DNA of 64,000 bases from Rubellimicrobium sp. CFH 75288 (GTDB taxonomy: Bacteria; Pseudomonadota; Alphaproteobacteria; Rhodobacterales; Rhodobacteraceae), in NCBI RefSeq assembly GCF_009904055.1, contig NZ_WYDP01000020.1, positions 1 to 64,000 on the forward strand. The letters are read 5' to 3'. This document shows positions 1 to 8,212 of the stretch, one piece after another. The position numbers were made by a program, and so were the translations under genes. A model generated the notes under the pieces. It was not told where the DNA came from and did no database searches. It saw only the letters and a list, made by a program, of their open reading frames with translations. Positions within the stretch are counted from its first letter, which is position 1, and each line of letters opens with the position of its first letter.

Positions 1-88
1 GAAGCGTCGTCGTGTTCTGAAAACAAACGGCGCCGCAGACGACAGGATTCGAAGCCAGCACAAGGAGCAGCATCAGGACGCGCGACAC
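1..88 (-). CDS. possible 5' part of an exported protein, cut by the window edge
   Basis: Reading the minus strand from a GTG at 88 (or the in-frame ATG at 73), an open frame runs off the left edge. It begins with a hydrophobic stretch ([14 protein letters not shown]) that looks like a signal peptide. No clear Shine-Dalgarno sequence precedes either start, and only 25-29 residues are visible, so no function can be named. If real, it is divergent from xoxF and the two share the roughly 100 bp between them as a promoter region. It may equally be a chance frame. Confidence 0.25.
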   Translation of the reverse strand, partial: MSRVLMLLLVLASNPVVCGAVCFQNTTTL

Positions 89-195
89 GACCGGACGGGA
101 GAACGGGCTGCCTGGACCCGTCTTCGGAGCCGCCGCCAGAGACGGCCCGATCCGTCCGGCTAGGGATGACAGCCCCGTTCTTGGGAGGAACCGAA
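89..195. promoter_or_regulatory. leader/promoter region of the xox island
   Basis: This is non-coding sequence upstream of xoxF. It contains a short inverted repeat, CCGTCT (118-123) and AGACGG (140-145), separated by 16 bp. It also carries the xoxF ribosome binding site GGGAGG (183-188). No convincing -35/-10 pair was recognised, so the xoxF promoter may use an activator-dependent or non-sigma70 form. Confidence 0.35.
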
Positions 196-1998
196 GTGAG
201 ACATGCCTTGTGGATGTCGGCGGCCACCCTGGCCTGCGCGACCGCGCCTGCCCTGGCCAACGACGAGCTCCAGCAGATGATGGAGGACCCGACGCAATGG
301 GTCATCCAGACCGGCGACTACGCCAACACCCGCTATTCCGAACTCGACCAGATCAACCGCGACAATGTGGGCGATCTGCAGGTCGCCTGGACCTTCTCCA
401 CGGGGGTGCTGCGCGGTCATGAGGGCGGGCCCCTCGTTGTGGGCGACATCATGTATGTCCACACGCCGTTTCCCAACAATGTCTTCGCCCTCGACCTCAA
501 CGACAACGGCCGCATCCTGTGGCGCTACGAGCCGCAGCAGGACCCCAACGTGATCGCGGTGATGTGCTGCGACACGGTCAACCGTGGCGTCGCCTATGCG
601 AACAACACGATCTTCCTGCATCAGGCCGACACGACGGTGGTGGCGCTCGACGCCATGACCGGCGAGGTCAAGTGGAGCGTCAAGAACGGCGATCCGTCGA
701 TCGGCGAGACCAACACCGCGACCGTCCTGCCGGTCAAGGACATGGTCATCGTCGGCATCTCGGGTGGCGAGTACGGCGTACGCGGCCACGTCACCGCCTA
801 CGACATGGAGACGGGCGAGCTGCGCTGGCGGGCCTATTCCACCGGTCCGGACGAGGAGATGCTGGTCGATCCGGAACGGACCACCCATCTGGGCGAGCCG
901 ATCGGCGAGAACTCGTCGCTCGACAGCTGGGAAGGCGACCAGTGGCAGATCGGCGGCGGCACGACCTGGGGCTGGTACAGCTACGATCCCGAACTGGACC
1001 TGATCTATTACGGGACGGGCAACCCCGGCACATGGAACCCCGCCCAGCGTCCGGGCGACAACCGCTGGTCCATGACCATCATGGCCCGCGATCCCGATGA
1101 CGGGATGGCTCGCTGGTTCTACCAGAAGACGCCCCATGACGAATGGGACTACGACGGCGTCAACGAGAACATCCTGGTCGACAAGGAGATCGACGGGGAG
1201 ATGCGGCAGCTTCTCGTCAACTTCGACCGGAACGGCTTCGCCTACACGCTCGACCGCGCCACGGGCGAGCTGCTGGTGGCCGAGAAGTTCGACCCGGTGG
1301 TGAACTGGGCGACCCATGTGGACATGGACCCCGAGTCGGAGACCTACGGGCGGCCCATGGTCGTGCCCGAGTTCTCCACGGCCCAGAACGGCGAGGACGT
1401 GAACACGACCGGCATCTGCCCGGCCGCCCTCGGCACCAAGGACCAGCAGCCCGCGTCGTATTCGCCGCGCACGGGCCTCTTCTATGTGCCGACCAACCAC
1501 GTCTGCATGGACTACGAACCCTTCCGGGTGAGCTACACGGCCGGGCAGCCCTTTGTCGGGGCGACGCTCTCCATGTATCCCGCTCCCGACAGCCATGGCG
1601 GCATGGGCAACTTCATCGCCTGGGATGCCGTCGAGGGCGAGATCGTCTGGTCGGTGCCGGAGAAGTTCTCCGTCTGGTCGGGGGCCCTGGCGACCGCGGG
1701 CGACGTGGTCTTCTACGGCACGCTCGAGGGCTTCCTGAAGGCGGTGGATGCGGAGACGGGCGAGGAACTCTACAGCTTCAAGACCCCGTCCGGCATCATC
1801 GGCAACGTGATGACCTACGAGCATGACGGCCGGCAATATGTGGCCGTCCTGTCGGGCATCGGGGGCTGGGCGGGCATCGGCCTCGCCGCAGGGCTGACCA
1901 ACCCGACCGACGGCCTGGGCGCGGTGGGCGGCTATGCGGCCCTCAGCGACTACACCGCCCTGGGCGGCCAGCTGACGGTCTTCGCGCTGCCGGAATGA
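196..1998 (+). CDS. xoxF: XoxF, lanthanide-dependent PQQ methanol dehydrogenase
   Basis: Periplasmic quinoprotein that oxidises methanol (and often formaldehyde or other primary alcohols) and passes electrons to a c-type cytochrome. The GTG at 196 is preferred over the ATG at 166: GGGAGG lies 7 nt upstream, it gives the usual length of 600 aa, and the protein then starts with a clean signal peptide ending ALA-N (about residue 21). The vicinal Cys pair that packs on PQQ is C124-C125. The active-site motif is DEWDYDG, with catalytic Asp318 followed two residues later by Asp320. That second Asp is the extra lanthanide ligand typical of XoxF; calcium-type MxaF has Ala there. Tryptophan-docking propeller repeats run through the chain. 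It heads the island, followed by xoxG and xoxJ. Use of lanthanides is inferred from the ligand, not shown. Confidence 0.95.
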   Translation: MRHALWMSAATLACATAPALANDELQQMMEDPTQWVIQTGDYANTRYSELDQINRDNVGDLQVAWTFSTGVLRGHEGGPLVVGDIMYVHTPFPNNVFALDLNDNGRILWRYEPQQDPNVIAVMCCDTVNRGVAYANNTIFLHQADTTVVALDAMTGEVKWSVKNGDPSIGETNTATVLPVKDMVIVGISGGEYGVRGHVTAYDMETGELRWRAYSTGPDEEMLVDPERTTHLGEPIGENSSLDSWEGDQWQIGGGTTWGWYSYDPELDLIYYGTGNPGTWNPAQRPGDNRWSMTIMARDPDDGMARWFYQKTPHDEWDYDGVNENILVDKEIDGEMRQLLVNFDRNGFAYTLDRATGELLVAEKFDPVVNWATHVDMDPESETYGRPMVVPEFSTAQNGEDVNTTGICPAALGTKDQQPASYSPRTGLFYVPTNHVCMDYEPFRVSYTAGQPFVGATLSMYPAPDSHGGMGNFIAWDAVEGEIVWSVPEKFSVWSGALATAGDVVFYGTLEGFLKAVDAETGEELYSFKTPSGIIGNVMTYEHDGRQYVAVLSGIGGWAGIGLAAGLTNPTDGLGAVGGYAALSDYTALGGQLTVFALPE

Positions 1999-2006
1999 TC
2001 CGGATC

Positions 2007-2031
2007 GCCGGCGGGGGTCTTCCCCGCCGGC
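2007..2031 (+). terminator. 10-bp perfect hairpin between xoxF and xoxG
   Basis: GCCGGCGGGG (2007-2016) pairs without mismatch with CCCCGCCGGC (2022-2031) around a 5-nt loop, starting 8 nt after the xoxF stop. No U-run follows. It is therefore more likely a partial (attenuating) terminator or a 3'-end stabiliser of the xoxF mRNA than a complete stop. Either role would lower xoxG/xoxJ output relative to xoxF. Confidence 0.6.
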
Positions 2032-2059
2032 ACGTTCCTTGTCCCAGCAGGAGAAGAGC

Positions 2060-2602
2060 ATGACGCGCATCGCAGGACGCGAAGCGGCGCTGGCCCTGTC
2101 CGCCGCGGTGCTGGCCGCCACGGCGGGATGGTCCCAGGAGAGCGGAGCGCCGGAGGGCGATCCGAACCTGGTTGCCGCCTACGAGGAGGACGGACGCTAT
2201 TTCACCGCGGACGGCATTCCCACCTTCAACATCCAGGAGGACGGAACGGTCGACTGGCTGACCTTCTCGGGCTACCGCCGCTATCACGCCGAATGTCACG
2301 TCTGCCACGGCCCCGACGGCGAGGGGTCCACCTATGCGCCCGCCCTCAAGGACTCGGCCGTGCAGATGGACTACTACGACTTCTACTACGTCGTGGTGAA
2401 CGGTCGCCAGGCTGTCGATGCGAGCCACCAGAGCGTGATGCCCGCCTTCGGCACCAACCTCAACGTCATGTGCTACATCGACGACATCTACGTCTATCTG
2501 AAGGCGCGGGGCGCGGGTGTCCTGCCGCGGGGACGGCCAGCCAGTCGGGAGGACAAGTCCGAGGCCATCGCGGAGGCCGAAGATGCCTGCATGGGCCGCT
2601 AG
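2060..2602 (+). CDS. xoxG: XoxG-type cytochrome c, electron acceptor of XoxF
   Basis: Periplasmic monohaem cytochrome c of 180 aa. The ATG at 2060 is chosen because AGGAG lies 6 nt upstream; the in-frame TTG at 2039 has no such site. A signal peptide covers about residues 1-26. The haem site is C79-H-V-C82-H83, and a Met in the later VMPAFG segment is the likely sixth ligand. Two further cysteines near the C-terminus (NVMCY and DACMGR) could form a disulfide. Its place directly after xoxF and before xoxJ is that of the specific electron acceptor of methanol dehydrogenase. It sits behind a strong hairpin, so its expression may be set below that of xoxF. Confidence 0.9.
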   Translation: MTRIAGREAALALSAAVLAATAGWSQESGAPEGDPNLVAAYEEDGRYFTADGIPTFNIQEDGTVDWLTFSGYRRYHAECHVCHGPDGEGSTYAPALKDSAVQMDYYDFYYVVVNGRQAVDASHQSVMPAFGTNLNVMCYIDDIYVYLKARGAGVLPRGRPASREDKSEAIAEAEDACMGR

Positions 2603-3413
2603 CCTGCGGCTGGCCGCAGGCATCCTGCTGGTCGCGGGGACGGTCTGGGGCCAGCCGGCGGACCTCGTCTCGCGGACGGCGCTGCGGGTCTGTGCCGATC
2701 CCGCAGCCTGGCCGGCCTCCACCGAGGACGGCAGCGGCTACGAGAACCGCATCGCCGAGCTTCTGGGGGAGGCGCTGGGACGTCCGGTCGAGTACACATG
2801 GTATCCCATGTCCACGGGGTTCGTGCGCAACACCCTGCGCGCAGCGCGTTGCGATCTCATCATCGGCTATGCCCAGGGCGACGAGCTGGTGCTCAACACC
2901 AACCACTGGCTCACCTCGGCCTATGTTCTGGTGACACGCCGGGACGGCCCCTTCGCCGATGTGACCGATCTGAGCGATCCGCGGCTGGCCGAGGCCCGCA
3001 TCGGCGTGGTCGCCGGCACGCCTCCGGCCGATCACCTCGCGCGCCACGGGCTGCTGGACGATGTCCGGTCCTACGAACTCTTTGCCGACCGGCGGTATGA
3101 CTCGCCGCCGGACCGGATGATCGCCGATCTGGAGGCGGGGGAGATCGACGTGGCGTTGATGTGGGGACCGATCGCCGGCCCCATGGTCAAGCAACGCCAT
3201 CCCGATCTGGTGGCGACCCCGCTCCTGCGCGAGCCGGGTTTTCCGCGGCTGACCTACCGGATCACGATGGGGGTCCGTCCCGGCGAGGACGCCTGGAAAC
3301 GGGAGATCAACTCGCTTCTCCGGCGCCATCAGGACGAGATCGACGCGATCCTGCGCGACGCCGGGGTTCCGGTGCTCGACGACATGGGGACCGCCCCCAA
3401 ACCGGAGGGCTGA
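2583..3413 (+). CDS. xoxJ: XoxJ/MxaJ-type periplasmic binding protein
   Basis: 276-aa exported protein of the solute-binding-protein fold (quinoprotein dehydrogenase-associated ABC-type substrate-binding family). The start at 2583 lies within xoxG (20-nt overlap), with GGAGG 6 nt upstream, which implies translational coupling. A signal peptide (AAGILLVAGTVWG) is followed by a two-lobed domain beginning TALRVCADP. MxaJ and XoxJ are thought to help assemble or activate the methanol dehydrogenase rather than import a solute, and no cognate permease of their own is known. The precise role of XoxJ is an inference from the family and from the invariant xoxFGJ order. Confidence 0.9.
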   Translation: MPAWAASLRLAAGILLVAGTVWGQPADLVSRTALRVCADPAAWPASTEDGSGYENRIAELLGEALGRPVEYTWYPMSTGFVRNTLRAARCDLIIGYAQGDELVLNTNHWLTSAYVLVTRRDGPFADVTDLSDPRLAEARIGVVAGTPPADHLARHGLLDDVRSYELFADRRYDSPPDRMIADLEAGEIDVALMWGPIAGPMVKQRHPDLVATPLLREPGFPRLTYRITMGVRPGEDAWKREINSLLRRHQDEIDAILRDAGVPVLDDMGTAPKPEG

Positions 3414-3417
3414 GCCG

Positions 3418-3978
3418 GTGCCGTGCGTCCGGCCTGTAGTCGCGCTTGCCGTCCTGGCGGTCTTGGCGGCCGCGGGAGGGCTCCGCGCCGGTCCCGTCCC
3501 GGAACCCGCGGGCTATCGCGGCGAACCCTACCGCGCAGACGTTCCGGCGACACTGACGGGCGCGACCACGGTCGGCACGGCGGAGGCCCGGGACCTCTGG
3601 CGCCGCGGGGAGACGGTGTTCGTGGACGTCATGCCCCGGACCGCCCGGCCCGACGGGCTGCCACCCGAGGCGATCTGGCGCGAGACGCCGCGCGAGACGA
3701 TCCCGGGTGCCATCTGGCTGCCGAATGTGGGCTACGAGGTCCTGAACCCGGACGAGGAGGACTATCTGCAGGCGGGTCTGGCGGCGGCGACCCGCGGCGA
3801 CCTGTCCAGGCCCGTCCTGTTCTTCTGCCTCGACCGGTGCTGGATGTCGTGGAATGCGGCCAAGCGGGGCCTGTCTCTCGGCTACCGCAGGGTGATCTGG
3901 TATCCGCAGGGCACGGATGGCTGGGCCGAGGCCGGTCTGCCGCTGGTCGAAACCGCGCCCTGGAGTCCCGCGCCATGA
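3418..3978 (+). CDS. rhodanese-like CXXXCW protein of PQQ-alcohol systems
   Basis: 186-aa exported protein with a GTG start; GGAGG lies 9 nt upstream. A signal peptide of about 24 residues precedes a rhodanese-like domain. The signature FCLDRCW places Cys137 where rhodaneses have their catalytic cysteine, with Cys141 and Trp142 following. This matches the family annotated as PQQ-dependent catabolism-associated CXXCW protein, which co-occurs with PQQ alcohol dehydrogenases and their ABC systems. The cysteine pair suggests a redox or cofactor-handling role in the periplasm, but the function is unknown. It follows xoxJ by 4 nt and so is in the same operon. Confidence 0.85.
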   Translation: MPCVRPVVALAVLAVLAAAGGLRAGPVPEPAGYRGEPYRADVPATLTGATTVGTAEARDLWRRGETVFVDVMPRTARPDGLPPEAIWRETPRETIPGAIWLPNVGYEVLNPDEEDYLQAGLAAATRGDLSRPVLFFCLDRCWMSWNAAKRGLSLGYRRVIWYPQGTDGWAEAGLPLVETAPWSPAP

Positions 3979-3998
3979 CACCGGGGGCGTGGGCGCGG

Positions 3999-4508
3999 TC
4001 AGGGCGCCGGTGGAGCGAAGACGTGCCGGTCGAGAATGTACCGGCCGCCGCGGAGCCAGGATTCGTCCGTGTTCGAGCGGATGTCGACCGCCAGCATGCG
4101 CACCAGCCGGCCGCTCTCCACCTCGCGCAGCGCCAGGTTCATCGACAGGATCAGGTTGGACACCTTCTGGACCTCGCCCACGAGGGCATAATCCGCCCCG
4201 AGCCTGGCCCCCATCCGCAGGTCGCAGCCGTTGCAATCGGCCGGGTTGCGGGTCCGCGCCAGTTCCTCGGCAACCGGATCGAGCGCGACGAGGTCGAATC
4301 CCTCGGTCTCGAATCTCTGCCGGACAAGATCCTCGAGAAGGGCCAGCCGTGCGGTCTCGTCCTCGCGCGGGCCGGCCAGTTCTCCCTCCAGCGAGGTGTC
4401 CAGAAAGGTGATCCCGAAGAAGGCGACCTTCGCGCCGGGCCGGAGCGCCTCCAGCGCAGAGGCCGGGCCGGCGACAAACAGCAGCAACAGCAGCAGGAGG
4501 TGTCGCAT
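3999..4508 (-). CDS. DUF3280/DUF2380-like exported protein
   Basis: 169-aa protein with a signal peptide (RHLLLLLLLFVAGPASA), so probably periplasmic. The visible features are a CxxC pair (Cys92 and Cys95 in DCNGC) and a domain ending in LRGGRYILDRHVF. Proteins of this type (DUF3280, related to DUF2380) recur in PQQ-alcohol and lanthanide-utilisation clusters; no activity is known. It is the only gene of the island on the minus strand. It is convergent with the CXXXCW gene (20-nt gap), and its ATG shares one base with the TTG start of the next plus-strand gene. Confidence 0.75.
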   Translation of the reverse strand: MRHLLLLLLLFVAGPASALEALRPGAKVAFFGITFLDTSLEGELAGPREDETARLALLEDLVRQRFETEGFDLVALDPVAEELARTRNPADCNGCDLRMGARLGADYALVGEVQKVSNLILSMNLALREVESGRLVRMLAVDIRSNTDESWLRGGRYILDRHVFAPPAP

Positions 4509-5746
4509 TGAAGAGGCCTAACGCAAACAGGGCGATCTGCCAAGCCGGTCTCGCGTCCGCGCTGCTCGGGTGGCTTGCGGCGACGGTCCCCTTCTGGGCT
4601 GCCCCCCGGGCGGAGGCGGTAGAGCTGGACACGGCCGTGCTGCGGGTGGATTACCCGTCGCTTCTGCCCCTGTCGCGCCTCGACCTGCCGGTTCCCGATC
4701 TCGGACTGGCCGGAGCGGAACTGGCGACGCAGGACAATGCAACAACGGGCGGCTTCCTCGGGCACCGCTATGCGCTCCACAGCGTGACGACCACGCCGGA
4801 GGAGGCCCCCGAGGCCTTCGCGACCCTGATGGATCAGGGCTACCGGATCGTCGTGCTCCTGGCCGAGGGGCCGGAGATCCTGGCCTTGGCCGATGCCGCC
4901 CCTCCGGATGCGCTGCTCCTCAATGCCCGGGAGACGGACGAGGCGCTCCGGGGTGAGGCATGCCGGGCCAATGTGCTCCATGTCGCGCCCAGCGATCAGA
5001 TGCTGACCGACGCTCTGGCCCAGTTCCTGGTCTGGAAGCGCTGGACGGACTGGGCGCTCATCCACGGCTCGCACCCGGCCGATCATGCGCTTGCCCAAGC
5101 CTACGAGATGTCGGCGCGCCGGTTCGGGGCGCGGATCGTGGAGTGGCGGGAGTTCGTGGACACGGGCGGCGCGCGGGTGTCGGATTCGGGCCATGTGCAG
5201 GTGCAGCGCCAGATCCCGGTCTTCACCCAGAACATGGCGCGGCATCATGTGGTCGTCGCCGCCGATGCGAGCGACGTGTTTGCCGTCTATCTGCCCTATC
5301 AGACCTGGGAGGCTGCCCCTGTTGTGGGGTCGAGCGGTCTGCGCCCGGTCGTGTGGCATGCCGCGCACGAAAGCTGGGGCGCCATCCAGCTCCAGAACCG
5401 CTTCGAGGCGCTGGCCGGACGCCCGATGCGGGAGGAGGACCACCTGGCCTGGCTGGCCCTGCGCGCCGTGGGCGAGGCGGTCGTCCGGACCAACTCGGCC
5501 GATCCGGCCGCGATCCGGGCCTATCTGCTCGGAGACGCCTTCAACCTGGCAGCGTTCAAGGGACAGCCGCTCACCTTCCGGCCGTGGAACGGTCAGCTTC
5601 GTCAGCCGATCCTGCTGACGGACGGGCGCATCACGGTCAGCGTCTCGCCGCAGGACGGCTTCCTGCATCCGCTCTCCCCCCTCGACACGCTGGGCCCCGA
5701 CCGCCCCGAATCCGCCTGCTCCGCCTTCGAGGAGACCGCCCCATGA
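4508..5746 (+). CDS. LutA-like periplasmic binding protein of the PQQ-alcohol ABC system
   Basis: 412-aa exported binding protein of the PQQ-alcohol-dehydrogenase-associated ABC family, to which LutA of the Methylobacterium lanthanide-uptake cluster belongs. The TTG start at 4508 is backed by a perfect AGGAGG (4495-4500) 7 nt upstream. A signal peptide ends near residue 37 (PRAEA). The body is a Leu-binding-protein-like fold. It shares one base with the divergent DUF3280 start, and its stop overlaps the next gene by ATGA. In known lut/ped clusters it works with a dedicated ABC ATPase and permease. Here a different type of ABC transporter follows (7239-9615), so its partner is open. Confidence 0.8.
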   Translation: MKRPNANRAICQAGLASALLGWLAATVPFWAAPRAEAVELDTAVLRVDYPSLLPLSRLDLPVPDLGLAGAELATQDNATTGGFLGHRYALHSVTTTPEEAPEAFATLMDQGYRIVVLLAEGPEILALADAAPPDALLLNARETDEALRGEACRANVLHVAPSDQMLTDALAQFLVWKRWTDWALIHGSHPADHALAQAYEMSARRFGARIVEWREFVDTGGARVSDSGHVQVQRQIPVFTQNMARHHVVVAADASDVFAVYLPYQTWEAAPVVGSSGLRPVVWHAAHESWGAIQLQNRFEALAGRPMREEDHLAWLALRAVGEAVVRTNSADPAAIRAYLLGDAFNLAAFKGQPLTFRPWNGQLRQPILLTDGRITVSVSPQDGFLHPLSPLDTLGPDRPESACSAFEETAP

Positions 5747-6726
5747 CCGGACGTGCCGCCGCCCTCGTGCTGACCGCCACCCTTCTCGCGCTGGGCACTG
5801 TCCCCGATCCCGCCGCGGCCTACAGGGTGTTCGTCAGCAACGAGCGGAGCAACACGATCACCGTCATCGACAGCGAGACCTGGGAGGTGATCGCAGAGTT
5901 TCCGGGCGGCAACCGGCCGCGCGGCATCACGATCGCGCCGGACGGATCGGAACTCTATGTCTGCGCCTCGGACGACGACACGGTGCGCGTGTTCGATCCG
6001 CAGACCTTTGAGGAGCTGCATACCCTGCCGTCAGGACCCGATCCCGAACTCTTCGTGCTGCACCCGAGCGGCAACCCGCTCTACATCGCCAACGAGGACG
6101 ACAACCTCGTGACCGTGACGGATGTGAGGACCCGTCAGATCCTCGCCGAGATCCCCGTGGGCGTGGAACCCGAAGGAATGGGGATCTCGCCGGACGGCCG
6201 GGTGGTGGTCAACACGTCCGAGACCACCAACATGGCGCATTTCATCGATACCGAGACGTTCCAGATCATCCGCAACGTCCTCGTGGATCAGCGCCCCCGC
6301 TTTGCCCAGTTCACGGCGGACGGCTCGCTTCTCTATGTCAGCGCGGAGATCGGCGGGACGGTCAGCGTCATCGACCCCGAGACCGGAGACATCCTGCACA
6401 GGATCACCTTCGAGGTTCCGGGCATCCAGCCCGAGCTGTTGCAACCCGTGGGCGTGCGCGTCACCTCGGACGGGCGGCGGGTCTTCGTGGCCCTCGGGCC
6501 ATCGAACCGCGTCGCGGTGGTGGACGGCGAAAGCTGGGAGGTTCTCGACTATCTGCTCGTCGGCCAGAGGGTCTGGCAACTGGCCTTCACGCCGGACGAG
6601 CGGTATCTGATTACCACAAACGGCAACAGCAACGACGTCTCGGTGATCGACGTGGCGGCCGAGCAGGTGATCCGGTCGATCCCGGTGGGCCAGCAGCCCT
6701 GGGGAGTCGTGGTGGCCCCGCAATGA
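5743..6726 (+). CDS. seven-bladed YVTN beta-propeller protein of PQQ-alcohol systems
   Basis: 327-aa exported protein; its start overlaps the previous stop as ATGA. After a signal peptide ending PAAA come seven repeats of the YVTN type (for example VFVSNERSNTITVID, LYVCASDDDTVRVFD, LYVSAEIGGTVSVID), enough to close a seven-bladed propeller. This corresponds to the PQQ-dependent catabolism-associated beta-propeller family and to LutD-like proteins of lanthanide clusters. The role in the periplasm is unknown; scaffolding or binding is likely because no catalytic residues are recognisable. It is translationally coupled on both sides. Confidence 0.85.
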   Translation: MTGRAAALVLTATLLALGTVPDPAAAYRVFVSNERSNTITVIDSETWEVIAEFPGGNRPRGITIAPDGSELYVCASDDDTVRVFDPQTFEELHTLPSGPDPELFVLHPSGNPLYIANEDDNLVTVTDVRTRQILAEIPVGVEPEGMGISPDGRVVVNTSETTNMAHFIDTETFQIIRNVLVDQRPRFAQFTADGSLLYVSAEIGGTVSVIDPETGDILHRITFEVPGIQPELLQPVGVRVTSDGRRVFVALGPSNRVAVVDGESWEVLDYLLVGQRVWQLAFTPDERYLITTNGNSNDVSVIDVAAEQVIRSIPVGQQPWGVVVAPQ

Positions 6727-6743
6727 CAGAAAGGGAGGGAACG

Positions 6744-7196
6744 ATGCGACACATGCTGATGGGCACGCTGCTGGCCGGGGCGGTCACGGCAGGCACGGCC
6801 GCGGCGGCCCCCCTTTGCGACGACCTGGGTCCGGCAGGTCTGCTCGCGCGCTGCAACCGGGGGGAGCCGGTCGCGCTGACCCTGTCTTCTGGTCGGCCGC
6901 TCTACGAAGGTCCTCAGCCCGTCGAGCTGCAATCGGGCGCCTATTACGTGATCGAGATCACCGCGGACGGAACCGCCGAACTGGCGATCGCGGGTCCCGA
7001 GTTCTTCCGGGCCGTGTGGATCAACGAGGTGGTCGTCGAGGATATCGAGATCCGGCCGCTCGGCCTCGACAGCCTCGAATTCGACAGCGCCGGGACGGCG
7101 CGGATCTCCTTTGTCGCGATCCGGCCGGGGCGTTACGCGATCGCCATCCCGGGCACCACGGGCGAGACGCAGCGCGTGGAGATCGTCATCCAGTAG
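6744..7196 (+). CDS. unknown small periplasmic protein of the xox island
   Basis: 150-aa protein. An ATG at 6723 overlaps the previous stop, but the ATG at 6744 has GGAGG 5 nt upstream and opens directly into a signal peptide (RHMLMGTLLAGAVTAGTAAA), so it is preferred. The mature part has one Cys pair (LCDDLG and ARCNRG) and then alternating beta-type segments ending AIRPGRYAIAIPG. This outline recalls a cupredoxin-like sandwich, but the His/Cys/Met copper ligands are absent. Several acidic residues (VVVEDIEI, LDSLEFD) are visible. I recognise no family. Its position between the propeller and the ABC binding protein suggests a metal- or alcohol-related role. Confidence 0.7.
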   Translation: MRHMLMGTLLAGAVTAGTAAAAPLCDDLGPAGLLARCNRGEPVALTLSSGRPLYEGPQPVELQSGAYYVIEITADGTAELAIAGPEFFRAVWINEVVVEDIEIRPLGLDSLEFDSAGTARISFVAIRPGRYAIAIPGTTGETQRVEIVIQ

Positions 7197-7238
7197 AAGC
7201 GCCGGCCCGAACCGAGCCGGCCAGCGGAGGAGGGCAAC

Positions 7239-8210
7239 ATGACCATCCTGAAGGTGATCGGCGGCGGATTCCTGGCCGGCGCCCTGGCCGCCGCCGCGGC
7301 GGCGCAGGACCTGCCGGTGATCCGGGCTGCCACGCTCGAAGCGGGCACGGTGAACTGGGAACTCCAGACGATCCTCGAGCACGACCTTGACGAGGCAAAC
7401 GGCTTCCGCCTGGAACTGATCCCTTTTGCCGACAACGGGGCCACACGTGTCGCCGTGGAGGGCGACGCGGCCGATGTGGCGGTGGCGGACTGGATCTGGG
7501 TCGCCCAGCAGCGCGCAGCCGGGCGGCCCTATGTCGCCTTTCCCTATTCCACGGCGGTGGGCAGCATCGTGGTGCCCGCCGACAGCCCCGCCCGAACGCT
7601 CGAGGATCTGCGCGGCGGCACCATCGGGATCGCCGGCGGGCCGCTCGACAAGTCCTGGCTGATCCTGCGGGCCTATGCGCAGCGCGAATACGGCTTTGAC
7701 CTGGCCGACGAGACCGAGCAGGTCTTCGGCGCGCCGCCGCTGATCTACAAGACCGCGCTCGACGGCGAGACGGATGCGGCGATCAACTTCTGGCACTGGA
7801 CGGCCAAGATGACGGCAGCCGGGATGCGCGAGCTGATGACCGTGCAGGAGGCCGCCGAGGCGCTCGGCCTCGACCCCGGCACGCCGCTGCTGACCTACTA
7901 CATGAAGGAGGAGTTCGCCCGCGAGCATCCCGAACTGGTGCAGGGCCTCTACAATGCCTCGCGCGCGGCCAAGGACCTTCTGGCGGGCGACGAGGCCTGG
8001 GACGCCATCCGGCCGCTCATGAACGCGGACAACGAGGCCGAGTTCGAGGCGTTGCGTGCCGGGTTCCGGGCGGGCTTTCCGGCGGAAGGACCGGTGGACG
8101 AGGAGGCGGCCGGACGGATGCTCGCGGTCATGGCGGATCTGGGCGGCGAAGAGCTGGTCGGGCAGGCGACGACCCTGCCCGAGGGTCTGTTCCTCGACGT
8201 CTCGCGCTGA
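7239..8210 (+). CDS. ABC transporter substrate-binding protein, NitT/TauT (SsuA) type
   Basis: 323-aa exported binding protein with a signal peptide (GGFLAGALAAAAAAQ), followed by the two-lobe fold of the sulfonate/nitrate/taurine binding family (DVAVADWIWVAQQRAAGRPY and IGIAGGPLDKSWL regions). GGAGGAGGG precedes the ATG. It starts 42 nt after the unknown periplasmic gene and is followed 2 nt later by its permease. The ligand cannot be read from sequence. Members of this family carry sulfonates, nitrate, bicarbonate, pyrimidine precursors and related small molecules. Co-location with xoxF suggests a metal complex, a cofactor or an alcohol-related solute. Confidence 0.85.
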   Translation: MTILKVIGGGFLAGALAAAAAAQDLPVIRAATLEAGTVNWELQTILEHDLDEANGFRLELIPFADNGATRVAVEGDAADVAVADWIWVAQQRAAGRPYVAFPYSTAVGSIVVPADSPARTLEDLRGGTIGIAGGPLDKSWLILRAYAQREYGFDLADETEQVFGAPPLIYKTALDGETDAAINFWHWTAKMTAAGMRELMTVQEAAEALGLDPGTPLLTYYMKEEFAREHPELVQGLYNASRAAKDLLAGDEAWDAIRPLMNADNEAEFEALRAGFRAGFPAEGPVDEEAAGRMLAVMADLGGEELVGQATTLPEGLFLDVSR

Positions 8211-8212
8211 GG

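Noticed and set aside
160-2121. minus-strand open frame opposite xoxF
   Set aside because: Antisense to a textbook XoxF; no start signal or domain.
7200-7225. GCCGGC repeats between the unknown xox-island gene and the ABC binding protein
   Set aside because: The stem is only six bases of self-complementary GCCGGC and is too common in this genome to call a regulatory hairpin.
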